A model generated the notes under the pieces. That model did no database searches and was not told the origin of the DNA. It saw nothing but the letters and a program-made list of their open reading frames with translations. A stretch of DNA of 64,000 nt from an uncultured Geobacteraceae bacterium (GTDB taxonomy: Bacteria; Desulfobacterota; Desulfuromonadia; Geobacterales; Pseudopelobacteraceae), in assembly GCA_903875605.1 (NCBI GenBank), contig CAIQWT010000076.1, positions 1-64,000 on the forward strand, written 5' to 3'. Of the stretch, positions 34,938 to 46,990 are shown piece by piece (the first letter of the stretch is position 1; each line of letters starts with the position of its first letter). A program made the translations under genes and the position numbers.

Positions 34938-35828
34938 ATGTCCACACTTGTAATGCAGACCGATTTTCCCGGGTTAAACCTGGTTGCTCGCGGTAAAGTA
35001 CGTGATATTTATGACCTTGGAGAATCTCTGCTCTTGGTAACGTCTGATCGAATCTCAGCCTTTGATGTTATAATGAACGAGCCTATTCCTGATAAAGGAT
35101 TTGTGCTTACCCAGATTTCAGCCTTCTGGTTCCGCCAGATGGAAGACATCGTCCCCAACCATATTATTTCTATTGACGTTGCCGATTACCCGGTTGAGTG
35201 CCAGCCTTATGCCGAAGTCCTTAAAGGCCGTTCGATGCTGGTCAAAAAAGCAGTGCCTCTGCCGGTAGAATGCATCGTTCGCGGTTATGTTTCCGGCTCG
35301 GGATGGAAGGATTATAAGGCCACCGGTGCTATCAGCGGGCTTCAGTTGCCGGCTGATTTGAAAGAATCAGATCGTCTGCCGGAGCCGATATTTACTCCAT
35401 CTACAAAAGCTGATCTCGGCGCTCACGACGAAACGATCACATTTGAAAAAATGATTGAGCTTTGTGGTCGCGATCTGGCAGAAAAAGCCCGTGATTATAC
35501 GCTCAAAATATATACTCGCGCACGAGATCTGGCCGACAGAAAAGGCATCATAATTGCCGATACCAAATTCGAGTTTGGCGTGTATGAGGGCGAATTGATT
35601 ATTATCGATGAGTGCATGACCCCGGATTCCAGTCGTTTCTGGCTGAAGGAAGCTTATCAACCAGGGGGGCAGCAACCGAGCTTTGATAAACAATTTCTGC
35701 GCGATTATCTTGAAACTCTGGATTGGGGCAAGTGTGCGCCACCACCAACTCTGCCGCAGGAGATTCTGGATAAGACCGCTGATAAATATCGGGAAGCTCT
35801 GCAGAGAATCGCCGACATTACGGTCTAA
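34938..35828 (+). CDS. purC: SAICAR synthetase
   Basis: 296 residues. Phosphoribosylaminoimidazole-succinocarboxamide synthase joins CAIR and aspartate using ATP in purine synthesis. Conserved stretches include [61 protein letters not shown] and [10 protein letters not shown], and [12 protein letters not shown]. The length is of the longer class (about 295-300) seen in many delta-proteobacteria and in yeast rather than the 237-residue E. coli type. AGGAGACGG precedes the ATG, and a strong terminator follows. Confidence 0.97.
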   Translation: MSTLVMQTDFPGLNLVARGKVRDIYDLGESLLLVTSDRISAFDVIMNEPIPDKGFVLTQISAFWFRQMEDIVPNHIISIDVADYPVECQPYAEVLKGRSMLVKKAVPLPVECIVRGYVSGSGWKDYKATGAISGLQLPADLKESDRLPEPIFTPSTKADLGAHDETITFEKMIELCGRDLAEKARDYTLKIYTRARDLADRKGIIIADTKFEFGVYEGELIIIDECMTPDSSRFWLKEAYQPGGQQPSFDKQFLRDYLETLDWGKCAPPPTLPQEILDKTADKYREALQRIADITV

Positions 35829-35848
35829 CATAAACTCTGAGAAACAGA

Positions 35849-35884
35849 AAAAAGAGGCGGTCTTTTTAAACCGCCTCTTTTTTT
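35849..35884 (+). terminator. Intrinsic terminator of purC
   Basis: AAAGAGGCGGT pairs with ACCGCCTCTTT (11 bp, loop of 8 nt), followed by TTTTT. It starts about 20 bp after the purC stop and is preceded by an A run, so it could work both ways. Confidence 0.85.
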
Positions 35885-36061
35885 ACGCGCGCAGTCTTGA
35901 CTAAGCTCAATAGTAGGGTAAGCTACTGCCTATAACAATTTTCAATCAAACGGGCATCTTCGTCGGCTTCACAATGTACAGATAGTACGCTTTGCCGCCT
36001 TGATGGTGTTTTTTTGATTTAAAATCGGAATTAATAAATCAACTACACAGGAGGATATGAA

Positions 36062-36241
36062 ATGAAACTGGACGAAATTAAAGAAATTGCGAAGCAGCAT
36101 AACATCAAGATCGCTAAGTTGAAAAAAGCTGATTTGGTTAGAGCCATACAGTCGGTTGAAGGCAATGAAGTTTGTTTTGAAACCGGTCAGGTCTCTGAAT
36201 GCGGTCAGGCGGAGTGCCTCTGGCGATCGGACTGCTGCTGA
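36062..36241 (+). CDS. Small Rho_N/SAP-like protein with Cys-rich tail
   Basis: 59 residues: MKLDEIKEIAKQHNIKIAKL, KKADLVRAIQ, then VCFETGQVSECGQAECLWRS and DCC. The N-terminal 30 residues have the helix-extended loop-helix pattern of SAP and Rho-N domains (nucleic-acid binding). The tail has five cysteines and could hold a metal. AGGAGGATATGAA gives an excellent start. It is bracketed by the purC terminator and its own terminator, so it is monocistronic. Similar short proteins are, as I recall, common in Geobacter. Their role is not established. Too short for ordinary gene finding at default cut-offs. Confidence 0.85.
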   Translation: MKLDEIKEIAKQHNIKIAKLKKADLVRAIQSVEGNEVCFETGQVSECGQAECLWRSDCC

Positions 36242-36268
36242 TTTGTACTGTTGGGGGCTTTTATTAAG

Positions 36269-36299
36269 GGCCGTGGTGCTGAGTTAATGCACCACGGCC
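36269..36299. terminator. Shared terminator between convergent small gene and hemerythrin
   Basis: GGCCGTGGTGC and GCACCACGGCC make a perfect 11-bp stem with a 9-nt loop. It is followed by a moderately T-rich tract on the plus strand and by a weaker one on the minus strand. It separates the Rho_N-like gene from the convergent hemerythrin gene. Confidence 0.7.
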
Positions 36300-36307
36300 A
36301 GTTGGTT

Positions 36308-36715
36308 TTACGGAGTTCCGGATCTTAAAAATTTACCTAGCTCCATATCCACTTTGGATATGTGGTTGAGCAGCCATTTGAGGAGCATGTTGTTTGTCTC
36401 AATGACGTGGTGGGTAGAAACTCCCTCAGTTGCGGTTTCAGATTTCAACTTGTTTAGCTGTTCAATGAAATAGATGTGTTCTGCTCGATGGGCTTGGTAG
36501 CCTGGATAGTTATGCAGGCGCTGTAGTGCCTCCTCAGCATTAAAATGAGTATGTACATACTCATCAAGAAACATCTGTAGTTTCTTCAGTTCCTCGATCC
36601 CATGTCCCGCCTGACACGCATTAAGTAACCCGTCAAAACGAAGCAAAAGTTCCTTATGCTGATTGTCAATGGCTTCAACTCCTATTGATAATGACTCTCT
36701 CCACTCTATGCCCAT
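36308..36715 (-). CDS. Bacteriohemerythrin
   Basis: 135 residues with the full set of non-haem di-iron ligands of the family: H20, H57, E61, H76, H80, H118 and D123 (DNQHKEL, HTHFNAEE, HRAEH, NHISKVD). Bacteriohemerythrins bind oxygen reversibly and are used for oxygen sensing or delivery in microaerobic and anaerobic bacteria. There is no fused signalling domain. The start follows AGGAAGC. It lies 29 bp downstream of the Lon-like gene in the same orientation and may be co-transcribed. Confidence 0.95.
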   Translation of the reverse strand: MGIEWRESLSIGVEAIDNQHKELLLRFDGLLNACQAGHGIEELKKLQMFLDEYVHTHFNAEEALQRLHNYPGYQAHRAEHIYFIEQLNKLKSETATEGVSTHHVIETNNMLLKWLLNHISKVDMELGKFLRSGTP

Positions 36716-36744
36716 AATGCTTCCTCTTAGATGTCTACGCGTTT

Positions 36745-39171
36745 TTATTTTTTTACAGCTGGTTTTTTGACGGTTTTTGCTTTCTGTTTTTGTTCTTTTA
36801 ATTGGTCTGCCATTTTTGATAGTCTGGCGTCAACTAGCTGATATATTGTGTCTTTCGGATACTTTCCGTTTTTACCACGTTGCCCCGCCTTCCTGCCGGT
36901 GAGGATTTCAATTCCCTGCTCAATCGTCTCAGCACTCCAGATATGGAATTGACCCGTTTTTACTGCCTGAACAACATCTTCGTGAAGCATGAGATGGCGT
37001 TCGTTAGATTTTGGAATCATAACCCCTTGCTGCCCGTTAAGTCCCTGAGCACGGCATACCTCGAAGAACCCCTCGATCTTATGGTTAACTCCGCCTATTG
37101 CCTGCACCATGCCGCGCTGATTAACGCTGCCGGTTACCGCAATTCCCTGCTTTATGGCAACGCCGGAAAGGGCTGACAAGAGGGCGTAAAGCTCTGTGGA
37201 AGAGGCGCTGTCTCCCTCTATGCCGTCGTAAGACTGTTCGAAGCAGATTGAAGCTGATAGTGACAGCGGACGTTCTCCTGCAAAGGTTCCGCCAAGATAA
37301 CCCGTTAGTATCAAAACTCCCTTGTCGTGGATTGGGCCGGAAAGTTTGACTTCACGCTCAATGTTAACCATTCCGGCCTGCCCGGTATAGACCATCGCTG
37401 TGATACGGGTAGGGCGCCCAAAGGTATGGTCTCCCAGATCCATGACTGATAAGCCGTTGATCTGTCCAACGACTGCCCCGGAAGTATCAACCATGATGAT
37501 ACCGTCATCGTACAGTTCCTGCATTCGTTCTTCTATACGGTTAACACGGTTGAGGCTTTCTTCGGCAGCGCTTCGAACATCATCGCCATTAATTATAATT
37601 CGGCCGGCTTTCGTTGCCCAAAAACTTATTTCACGAATGAAGTCCCCGATTTCCATGAAGTGGGATGAAAATTTAGCCTGGTCATCTGCCATGCGCGCGG
37701 TGTGTTCCAGCAGGGCCGCAACTCCACTTTTATGGAATGGCAGCAGCCCTTCAGAGTGGCAGTGACTGGCAATAAACAATGCATAATCACGCATGATTTC
37801 AGGAGTTCTAGTGACGCGGCTGTCAAACTCTGCTTTTACTTTAAAAAACTTTCGATAATCTGGATCAAGATGAAAAAGCAGATAATATATCCATGGGGTT
37901 CCAATTAATACTATTTTAGCTTGCATCTGGACGGGTTCCGGTTTGAGTGAAACCATGGTCATGAAGCGATACTGCTCCAGCACATCCTCGATTCTGATCT
38001 CACTGTTGCGTATGCAGCGTTTCAAGGAATCCCATACGAATGGATTCATCAATACCTCGCGTGCGTCAATTACCAGATAGCCGCCGTTTGCACGGTGCAG
38101 AGCACCTGAACGGATCATGGTAAAATCGGTAACGGCAACACCGCCGTACTGCATGACATGCTCAATCCGGCCGAAAAGGTTGTTGTACGTCGGATTAGAC
38201 TCAAAAACCACCGGTGCGCCGTCAGTATCCTTGTTATCCACCAGTACATTGACCTGATAGCGATCAAAGGTCGGTTCCTGGCGCGGCATCTTGATGCCTG
38301 GTATCTGCGGTTGAGTAGGCTGAGGCTTAAAATCGTCGAGGGTGTTCAGGATGTCTTCCTGGACAGCATCCAGATAGCCGATTACTTTTTCCAGTTCTGC
38401 ATACTTTTCTTTCAGGGGATTAAGCCGGTGTCCCAGGCATGACATGCCCAGATCGCGATCTGCCTGTGCCAGGGAATCCTTCGTAGTTTTTTCCTGTTCA
38501 CGAACCTGACGCAGAACGTCATTCAACTTCTCAGTTAATTCCTTGCCCTGTTTTTCCAGTTTCAGGCGTTTTTTTTCGTTTAGCGCATCATATTCTTCCT
38601 GGGAATAGTTGTGTCCGGCTTTCTGGGGCACTATAACCAGGCCTGATACAGTTCTCTGCAGTGAAAAGCCAATTTTTTCTGCAGCTTTTTCCAACTCTTG
38701 AAAAAGATCGTTTGAGGCAGACTGAAAGCTTTCGAGCAGTTCGGCACGTCTGCTTTCATATTCATTGCTTTCAAGCGCTTTGGGTATGTCCTTGCGAAAG
38801 GCTTCGATCAGCACTTTCAAATCAGCCGCCAGCTCACTTCCCTTTCCGGCAGGAAGATCGAGCGATATGGCGGAGTCATTATTTTTAAAATTATTGACAT
38901 AAACCCAGTCATGGGGCTGTGGTTCGCTTTTTGCGCGTTTATTAAGGATGCTGGCAATGGTATGCGTGCGACCGGTGCCGGTCTCGCCTGATACGTACAG
39001 ATTGAAACCGGAACCGTCAACTCCGAGGCCGAATTCAATCGAACGGAGCGCCCGTTTCTGGCCGATGGCGTCATTAAAGTCAGGAAGTTCTGCAGTCGTT
39101 TCAAAACCGAGAAGTTCTGGATCACAGCTCCAGCGAAGTTTGTCAGCAGGTATAAGGCGGTAGTCGGACAT
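36745..39171 (-). CDS. Lon-family ATP-dependent protease (AAA_32 type)
   Basis: 808 residues. An N-terminal nucleotide-binding part (GETGTGRTH at about 62-70, with Arg in place of the Walker A Lys) encloses a long coiled-coil insertion (about 140-270). A 'GGYLVIDARE' Walker B-like segment and the AAA module follow. The C-terminal Lon proteolytic domain holds the Ser-Lys dyad S655 (EGDSAS) and K698 (NHKIEGF), 43 residues apart as in E. coli Lon. The tail is Lys-rich. This family (YcbZ/LonH-like relatives) is thought to degrade misfolded proteins. The start at 39171 has AAAAGGAG upstream. Confidence 0.9.
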   Translation of the reverse strand: MSDYRLIPADKLRWSCDPELLGFETTAELPDFNDAIGQKRALRSIEFGLGVDGSGFNLYVSGETGTGRTHTIASILNKRAKSEPQPHDWVYVNNFKNNDSAISLDLPAGKGSELAADLKVLIEAFRKDIPKALESNEYESRRAELLESFQSASNDLFQELEKAAEKIGFSLQRTVSGLVIVPQKAGHNYSQEEYDALNEKKRLKLEKQGKELTEKLNDVLRQVREQEKTTKDSLAQADRDLGMSCLGHRLNPLKEKYAELEKVIGYLDAVQEDILNTLDDFKPQPTQPQIPGIKMPRQEPTFDRYQVNVLVDNKDTDGAPVVFESNPTYNNLFGRIEHVMQYGGVAVTDFTMIRSGALHRANGGYLVIDAREVLMNPFVWDSLKRCIRNSEIRIEDVLEQYRFMTMVSLKPEPVQMQAKIVLIGTPWIYYLLFHLDPDYRKFFKVKAEFDSRVTRTPEIMRDYALFIASHCHSEGLLPFHKSGVAALLEHTARMADDQAKFSSHFMEIGDFIREISFWATKAGRIIINGDDVRSAAEESLNRVNRIEERMQELYDDGIIMVDTSGAVVGQINGLSVMDLGDHTFGRPTRITAMVYTGQAGMVNIEREVKLSGPIHDKGVLILTGYLGGTFAGERPLSLSASICFEQSYDGIEGDSASSTELYALLSALSGVAIKQGIAVTGSVNQRGMVQAIGGVNHKIEGFFEVCRAQGLNGQQGVMIPKSNERHLMLHEDVVQAVKTGQFHIWSAETIEQGIEILTGRKAGQRGKNGKYPKDTIYQLVDARLSKMADQLKEQKQKAKTVKKPAVKK

Positions 39172-39260
39172 AAGCGAACTCCTTTTACTTCATTACCGCA
39201 TAATTTTGTGTCGGATCATGGAAATTCAAAATTGCATTGTGTTAATAGGGTGCCGATAAG

Positions 39261-42166
<2,906 letters not shown>

Positions 42167-42181
42167 AGAGAGGATCCAAAC

Positions 42182-43081
42182 GTGGAAAAAGTTTCAATGA
42201 TGATAAATGCACGCAAGCTTTTCAAGGATATCAGTGACCTGCCGACCATTCCAGCGATTGTGTCCAAGGTAGTCTCTATGCTCGACAATCAGGATGCCAA
42301 CCCTGATGAAATTGCGGATTTGATTCTTTCTGATCAGGTGCTGGCTGCAAGGGTAATCAGGGTTGTAAACTCGCCATTATATCGTACCACCAATCAGATA
42401 TCATCTGTAAAGCGGGCGCTCCTGTTTATTGGTTTTAAAAGTGTACGCGAGATGATTTTGACCAGTTATTTTGTAGAGGGTTTCAAGCAGAAAGATCAGC
42501 CTTTCGATATGAAAATGTTCTGGATGCACTCTTTCAGTGTTGGAGCGATCTCCCGAAGAATTGCCAGGATTGTGGATTTCCCGGATATAGAAAAGGCTTA
42601 CCTGGTCGGGATTCTTCATGATATCGGGAAGGTGTTTCTGGGGCATTACTGCAAGGAAGGTTATGGGCGGATGCTGGCCAGTATCAGGAATACTAGCTAC
42701 ACGACCTATGAGGCGGAATACGAATTTTTCGGTACCACTCACTGCGAAGTAGGTCTTTGCCTGGCACAGCGCTGGAACTTTCCATCTGTTTACTGCGATG
42801 TGATTTCATACCACCATTCTTCTGAAATGGCTACTGAGGATCCTTTGCTGACGGCAATAGTGGCGTTAGCCGATTTTTACTGTCTGTCTCATGTGACTGC
42901 CGACAGCGTTGCACAGGCAAGTATTCCGGGACGATCGGAAGAAAATGCCTGGAATGTTTTTAAGCAGCTTGCCACGGAAAAACTCCCGTTAAGCCTGGAA
43001 CATTTTTTGTCGGAACTGGATGAAGAGTTCGAAACGATCAAACAGGAAGTAGATATACTGTTCGACACCATGACTACTTAG
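42182..43081 (+). CDS. HDOD-domain signalling protein
   Basis: 299 residues from GTG 42182, 15 bp after ligA, with AAGAGAGGA upstream. An ATG at 42197 is possible. The HDOD domain covers about residues 10-210 (DLPTIPAIVSKVVSMLDNQD, DLILSDQVLAARVIRVVNSP, ISSVKRALLFIGF, LVGILHDIGKVFL). HDOD is a non-catalytic relative of HD/HD-GYP domains, frequent in Geobacter signalling, though this one keeps an HD pair (L-H-D-I-G-K). Role unknown. Confidence 0.9.
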   Translation: MEKVSMMINARKLFKDISDLPTIPAIVSKVVSMLDNQDANPDEIADLILSDQVLAARVIRVVNSPLYRTTNQISSVKRALLFIGFKSVREMILTSYFVEGFKQKDQPFDMKMFWMHSFSVGAISRRIARIVDFPDIEKAYLVGILHDIGKVFLGHYCKEGYGRMLASIRNTSYTTYEAEYEFFGTTHCEVGLCLAQRWNFPSVYCDVISYHHSSEMATEDPLLTAIVALADFYCLSHVTADSVAQASIPGRSEENAWNVFKQLATEKLPLSLEHFLSELDEEFETIKQEVDILFDTMTT

Positions 43082-43099
43082 ATAAAGGGGGGCGTTTCC

Positions 43100-43825
43100 A
43101 TGTCAGAGCAGATATCGGTTACCTGCGCCAACTGCAGTTCCGTATGGCAGAATCGAGGCACCACTAATTGTTGGAGCGGTGAACCGGCTCAAGCACCGCC
43201 AAAGCCCGGTAACTGCCCGTCTGATGCTTATGAAGAGGTTGTACAGCAGTCATTCGATGAATATCTTGGAGACAGTGAAGATGCGAAAATAGCTTTTGTG
43301 GCGGCCAGGGTCGAAGGTCTATGCTATCAGCCGGTGCCGGGGAGCGACGCAGTTAACGCGCGTTGGACAAGGGTTGAGGATACAATCGCCTTTGCAAAAC
43401 TGATGGGGTATAAAAAAATCGGCATGGCCACATGTATCGGCCTGCTTGACGAGTCAGCCCGATTGGCAAAAATCTTGACAGCACAGGGATTTGAACCGGT
43501 AAGTGTTTGTTGCAAGGCTGGCAGTATCGATAAGCTGGAGCTGGGATTGGCGGAATCTGACAAGGTCAGGCCGGGTACTTTTGAACCGGCCTGTAACCCG
43601 ATTGCTCAGGCCGAAATATGCAATCGCATGGAAACCGACATGAACATCATCGTCGGTCTCTGTGTCGGTCACGACATGCTATTTAACAAACACTCTAAGG
43701 CGCCGGTTACAACGTTGATCGTCAAGGACCGCGTCACCGGCCACAACCCGGTTGCCGTTCTGTACGGCCAGAATTTTTATTACAAACGTTTACAGAAGCA
43801 GATGGTAGTGAACGGGGACGAATAA
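43100..43825 (+). CDS. DUF1847 cysteine-rich protein
   Basis: 241 residues. The N-terminal metal-binding-like motif C9-x2-C12 and C24 (CANCSSVWQNRGTTNCW) is followed by a Rossmann-like core (YKKIGMATCIGLLDESARLA, VSVCCKAG, PACNPIAQAEICN, IIVGLCVGHDMLFNK). It contains about ten cysteines. DUF1847 proteins are widespread in anaerobes and of unknown function. An iron-sulfur or zinc site is likely. AAAGGGGGG precedes the ATG. It converges with cbiA, leaving only 10 bp between. Confidence 0.85.
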   Translation: MSEQISVTCANCSSVWQNRGTTNCWSGEPAQAPPKPGNCPSDAYEEVVQQSFDEYLGDSEDAKIAFVAARVEGLCYQPVPGSDAVNARWTRVEDTIAFAKLMGYKKIGMATCIGLLDESARLAKILTAQGFEPVSVCCKAGSIDKLELGLAESDKVRPGTFEPACNPIAQAEICNRMETDMNIIVGLCVGHDMLFNKHSKAPVTTLIVKDRVTGHNPVAVLYGQNFYYKRLQKQMVVNGDE

Positions 43826-43835
43826 CAGAGCTTGT

Positions 43836-45224
43836 CTAATCTACGCATGCCGCAACGAAAGTTGCGGCAATCTCCTGATTGCTGCCGAAATGTAGATGAA
43901 TATATGATGCAAAACAGTTGCGAGTCCTGAATCCTTCCACACCCAGTATAATTCCCTGCCTTGATACCTGATAACAACGTTCGATCTCTGGCGGCATTGT
44001 GCCGATTTCAGAGTAATGGAACTCATGCCCACGTACTACAGCCCCTTTTACGCCGATGACAGAATTCTGTGTCAGTTCAGCCTGCCGGTAACCGAGCGCT
44101 TTGCGGCGTGGTAGCATCCTGCAGCGTACTTGAAAAACTCCAGCAAAATCAGCTGCCGGTTGATTGTCTGATTCGTCAATCCCCTCTGTGAGATAGACAA
44201 ACCCGCCACACTCGGCATACACCGGAACGTCTCCACCCACGGCCTCCCTGATGGACTCTTTCATACCTCTATTGTCATGCAGTTGTCTGGCGTACAGTTC
44301 GGGGTAACCGCCCGGCAGGTAGATGCCGTTGATATTTCCGGGGAGTGCAGCATCGGAAAGTGGTGAAAAAAAAGATAGTTCTGCACCGGCTTCCCTGAGG
44401 AGGCGCAAGTTATCCTCATACATGAAACAGAACGCGGCGTCGCGGGCCACTGCGATACAAATCCTCTCAGCTCCACCTTTCACAGAGGGGGTGGATTCGC
44501 TTGATCCTTGTTTCTCCAAAGTGAGGGGGGGGGAGATTTGCAGTTGACTCAACTCATTCATATCCAGGTAGCTCTCTGCAATGTCTGCGAGTTTTCCGAT
44601 AAAAAGGTCAGATAGCGGATTGTCTTCTGCAGTCACAAGTCCAAGGTGGCGCGACGGGATGACGAGCGCTTCATCACGTGGGATACAGCCATAGCAGATG
44701 ATCTCAGGGCAATGAGTCGCCATAGTTTCCTTGAGCAAGGCCGCATGGGAATCGCTGCCTACGTTGTTGAAGATAACGCCAGTCAAGCTGATTTGTGGAT
44801 CAAACCCTGCGAACCCCTTAACCAACGCTGCTGCACTGGCTGCCATGCCGCGAGCATTTACCACCAACACAACCGGAGCCCCGGTAATAGCAGCGATCTG
44901 GGCACTGCTGCCTTCTTTGCTGGTAGATCCGATACCGTCAAAAAGGCCCATGACACCTTCGATGACAGCGATTTTCTGCCCGGTCATACATGTCTTAAAT
45001 GTCTGCCGCACAAACTCCACACTGCACATCCAGGCGTCCAGGTTTATTGAAGGGCAGCCGGTAATCATCCGGTGATAACTTGGATCGATAAAATCCGGGC
45101 CACATTTAAACGGCGCTACTGTTAAGTTACGCCGAACCAGTGCTGCCATAATAGCCAGGCTGATCGTAGTTTTGCCACTGCCGCTCTGTGGTGCTGCTAT
45201 CATGAAACCATGCATATTGGTCAT
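43836..45224 (-). CDS. cbiA: Cobyrinic acid a,c-diamide synthase
   Basis: 462 residues. The N-terminal P-loop ([10 protein letters not shown]) and the C-terminal class I glutamine amidotransferase domain are both clear, with nucleophile C339 ([12 protein letters not shown]) and the triad His in HEFHYSE. The enzyme amidates the a and c side chains of cobyrinate (CbiA/CobB) in cobalamin synthesis. The rest of the pathway is not in the window. The start overlaps the tonB-like stop by four bases, so it is co-translated with a TonB protein, perhaps for corrinoid uptake. Confidence 0.96.
   Translation of the reverse strand: MTNMHGFMIAAPQSGSGKTTISLAIMAALVRRNLTVAPFKCGPDFIDPSYHRMITGCPSINLDAWMCSVEFVRQTFKTCMTGQKIAVIEGVMGLFDGIGSTSKEGSSAQIAAITGAPVVLVVNARGMAASAAALVKGFAGFDPQISLTGVIFNNVGSDSHAALLKETMATHCPEIICYGCIPRDEALVIPSRHLGLVTAEDNPLSDLFIGKLADIAESYLDMNELSQLQISPPLTLEKQGSSESTPSVKGGAERICIAVARDAAFCFMYEDNLRLLREAGAELSFFSPLSDAALPGNINGIYLPGGYPELYARQLHDNRGMKESIREAVGGDVPVYAECGGFVYLTEGIDESDNQPAADFAGVFQVRCRMLPRRKALGYRQAELTQNSVIGVKGAVVRGHEFHYSEIGTMPPEIERCYQVSRQGIILGVEGFRTRNCFASYIHLHFGSNQEIAATFVAACVD
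43848..43869. other. GNRA-type hairpin at the cbiA 3' end
   Basis: TGCCGCAAC - GAAA - GTTGCGGCA forms a perfect 9-bp stem with a GAAA tetraloop inside the last codons of cbiA, directly downstream of the convergent DUF1847 gene. It lacks a T run. It may help to end or protect the DUF1847 message. Confidence 0.4.
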
Positions 45225-46063
45225 CGCAGAGACCTTTTTGACCCACCGTACTGGAAAAACGCTATCAAATGAAACTCCTCCTTATCATATCCCCTGGGAA
45301 ATCCTCCCATCGGACCGATGGCCCGTAGGGTGCGCAATACCTCTTCGTCCAGTATTCGTGCGCCGGAACTCTCCAGTTGCTGAATGTTGGTGATTTCACC
45401 TCGGCGGTTGAAGGTTATTCTGACAGGCGTGATCCCTTCAATGCCTTTCATAGCTGCTTCCTGAGGGTAGCGCCACACACCGTAAACAGCCCCCTCAAAA
45501 CGGCGCAGGAAAGAGCCGAAAACTATATCATCGCTGTTAAGAAAACGGGTATCACCTTCGGCGATATCATTTTCAAACATATGCCGATAGCTTTCTTCCA
45601 GTTTTGCCAATCTACTGGCTCCTGGAAACAGGTGCTGAACGGACGGAGGCAATTGAGCCGTCTGCACTTTTGGTTTTAAAAGACTTGCAGCAGAATACCC
45701 AGGGGGTTGTCCAGGCATTGCTTGAGGTGGCTGGGGGCGAACTGTGGGTGTTACAGATTGCTGTTCAGAAGATGCCGTAGCCGGCTTTTCAGTGGTCTGG
45801 TTTTTTTTTTGCGCTTCATCGCGCATGACGCTTTCGCTGGGGACTCTGACACGTTGTTCAGAATGACGTTTTGTGTCCTGTGGGTGCTGTTCAACCGGCT
45901 TTTCTGGTTCAGGCATTTGCTGCAGATCAATAAAAACCGGTTCTTTGGGAGGTTCTTGCCGTGGCTGTGGATAATAATAGAGTGCGGCACCCGATCCCAG
46001 ATGCAGAAGGAGTGAGATGCAAAGTACGAGGATAAACTTTTTTTCTATATATTTATCAGGCAT
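45221..46063 (-). CDS. TonB-family energy transducer
   Basis: 280 residues with an N-terminal membrane anchor (about 9-30), a Pro/Gln/Lys-rich periplasmic spacer (about 33-125) and a C-terminal TonB_C domain ([20 protein letters not shown], then [20 protein letters not shown]). TonB proteins pass energy from ExbBD to outer-membrane receptors for siderophores and cobalamin. It has no ExbBD neighbours here. The four-base overlap with cbiA points to a link with corrinoid supply, which is inference. Confidence 0.85.
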   Translation of the reverse strand: MPDKYIEKKFILVLCISLLLHLGSGAALYYYPQPRQEPPKEPVFIDLQQMPEPEKPVEQHPQDTKRHSEQRVRVPSESVMRDEAQKKNQTTEKPATASSEQQSVTPTVRPQPPQAMPGQPPGYSAASLLKPKVQTAQLPPSVQHLFPGASRLAKLEESYRHMFENDIAEGDTRFLNSDDIVFGSFLRRFEGAVYGVWRYPQEAAMKGIEGITPVRITFNRRGEITNIQQLESSGARILDEEVLRTLRAIGPMGGFPRGYDKEEFHLIAFFQYGGSKRSLR

Positions 46064-46144
46064 TGAAGACTTCAGGCGTAAAGTAATAATTATGCGTTAT
46101 CACTCTAATTCGCCAACTTGGTAATGATGAGCTGCCGTGATATC

Positions 46145-46990
46145 TCATGGAATCGAAGTTGCCGGTATTGTTTCCTGGGTGTATTCGCGGTGAGAATCGG
46201 CCTGTGGGCTGGTCTCTGCGCGTAGGAACGCGAGCATTTCCTTAAGGCTTTCCAGAATATTGTGTTCACCTTTGGGAAATTCATTCGGATCAAGTTCAAG
46301 AGTTACCGTGCTTTGATATTCGGTACTACGAAGGTGATTAAGGAATCGAGTCAGCGGCAGAATCCCATGCCCTGGAAGCAGGTGCTCACGATTATGGCCG
46401 TAGTCAGAGAAATGGATGTTAAGAATGCGCCCAGAATCATAACAGAGAAAAAAATCATTTATAAAATTTGTTTTTCCAGACCCCATATGGGTACAGTCAA
46501 AAGTCATATACAGATTATGATCCCTTATAAAATCAATCAATCGCTGTGTATTGGAAAGGATGTGCGGATTAATCTTCCATTTACCAACCCACGGCATGTT
46601 TTCCATAGCGATGGCTACTTCGCCATTCAGGCCAAGCTCTTTCTGGTAGTCATGTATGCTGTAAAGCCAACGCCAGAATCCCAATTCCATACCCATCCAG
46701 GACGGTGGGTGGAAATTTACCATAGGGATATTACATTCAGCGGCCAGTTTTACGGAATGCTTGATTGAGTCGATACTTCCCCCCCAACCGTCCAGTTCCA
46801 TAAAAGGGGAGTGAATGGAATGTATCGTTGCAATCTCCTGGAGAGATCGTACCAATTTCACAGAATTAACCCGCTGAAAATCCTGATTTATGATCAACTC
46901 AACCCCGTCGAAGCCGGACTCAGCCGCCAGTTCGAAGACCCTTTTCAGCGGCAGGGTGAACAAACTTCCGGTTGAAAGCGATAAAATCAT
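46145..46990 (-). CDS. Sugar phosphate isomerase/epimerase-like TIM-barrel protein
   Basis: 281 residues of the xylose-isomerase-like/AP endonuclease 2 superfamily: ESGFDGVELIIN, IHSIHSPFMELD, MVNFHPPSW, EVAIAMENMPW, YMTFDCTHMGSG, ILNIHFSDYG, VTLELDP. The His, Glu and Asp residues that bind metal in this fold are present. Substrate unknown. The start overlaps the nucleotidyltransferase-like stop by four bases, so it is the last gene of the symporter operon. Confidence 0.8.
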   Translation of the reverse strand: MILSLSTGSLFTLPLKRVFELAAESGFDGVELIINQDFQRVNSVKLVRSLQEIATIHSIHSPFMELDGWGGSIDSIKHSVKLAAECNIPMVNFHPPSWMGMELGFWRWLYSIHDYQKELGLNGEVAIAMENMPWVGKWKINPHILSNTQRLIDFIRDHNLYMTFDCTHMGSGKTNFINDFFLCYDSGRILNIHFSDYGHNREHLLPGHGILPLTRFLNHLRSTEYQSTVTLELDPNEFPKGEHNILESLKEMLAFLRAETSPQADSHREYTQETIPATSIP

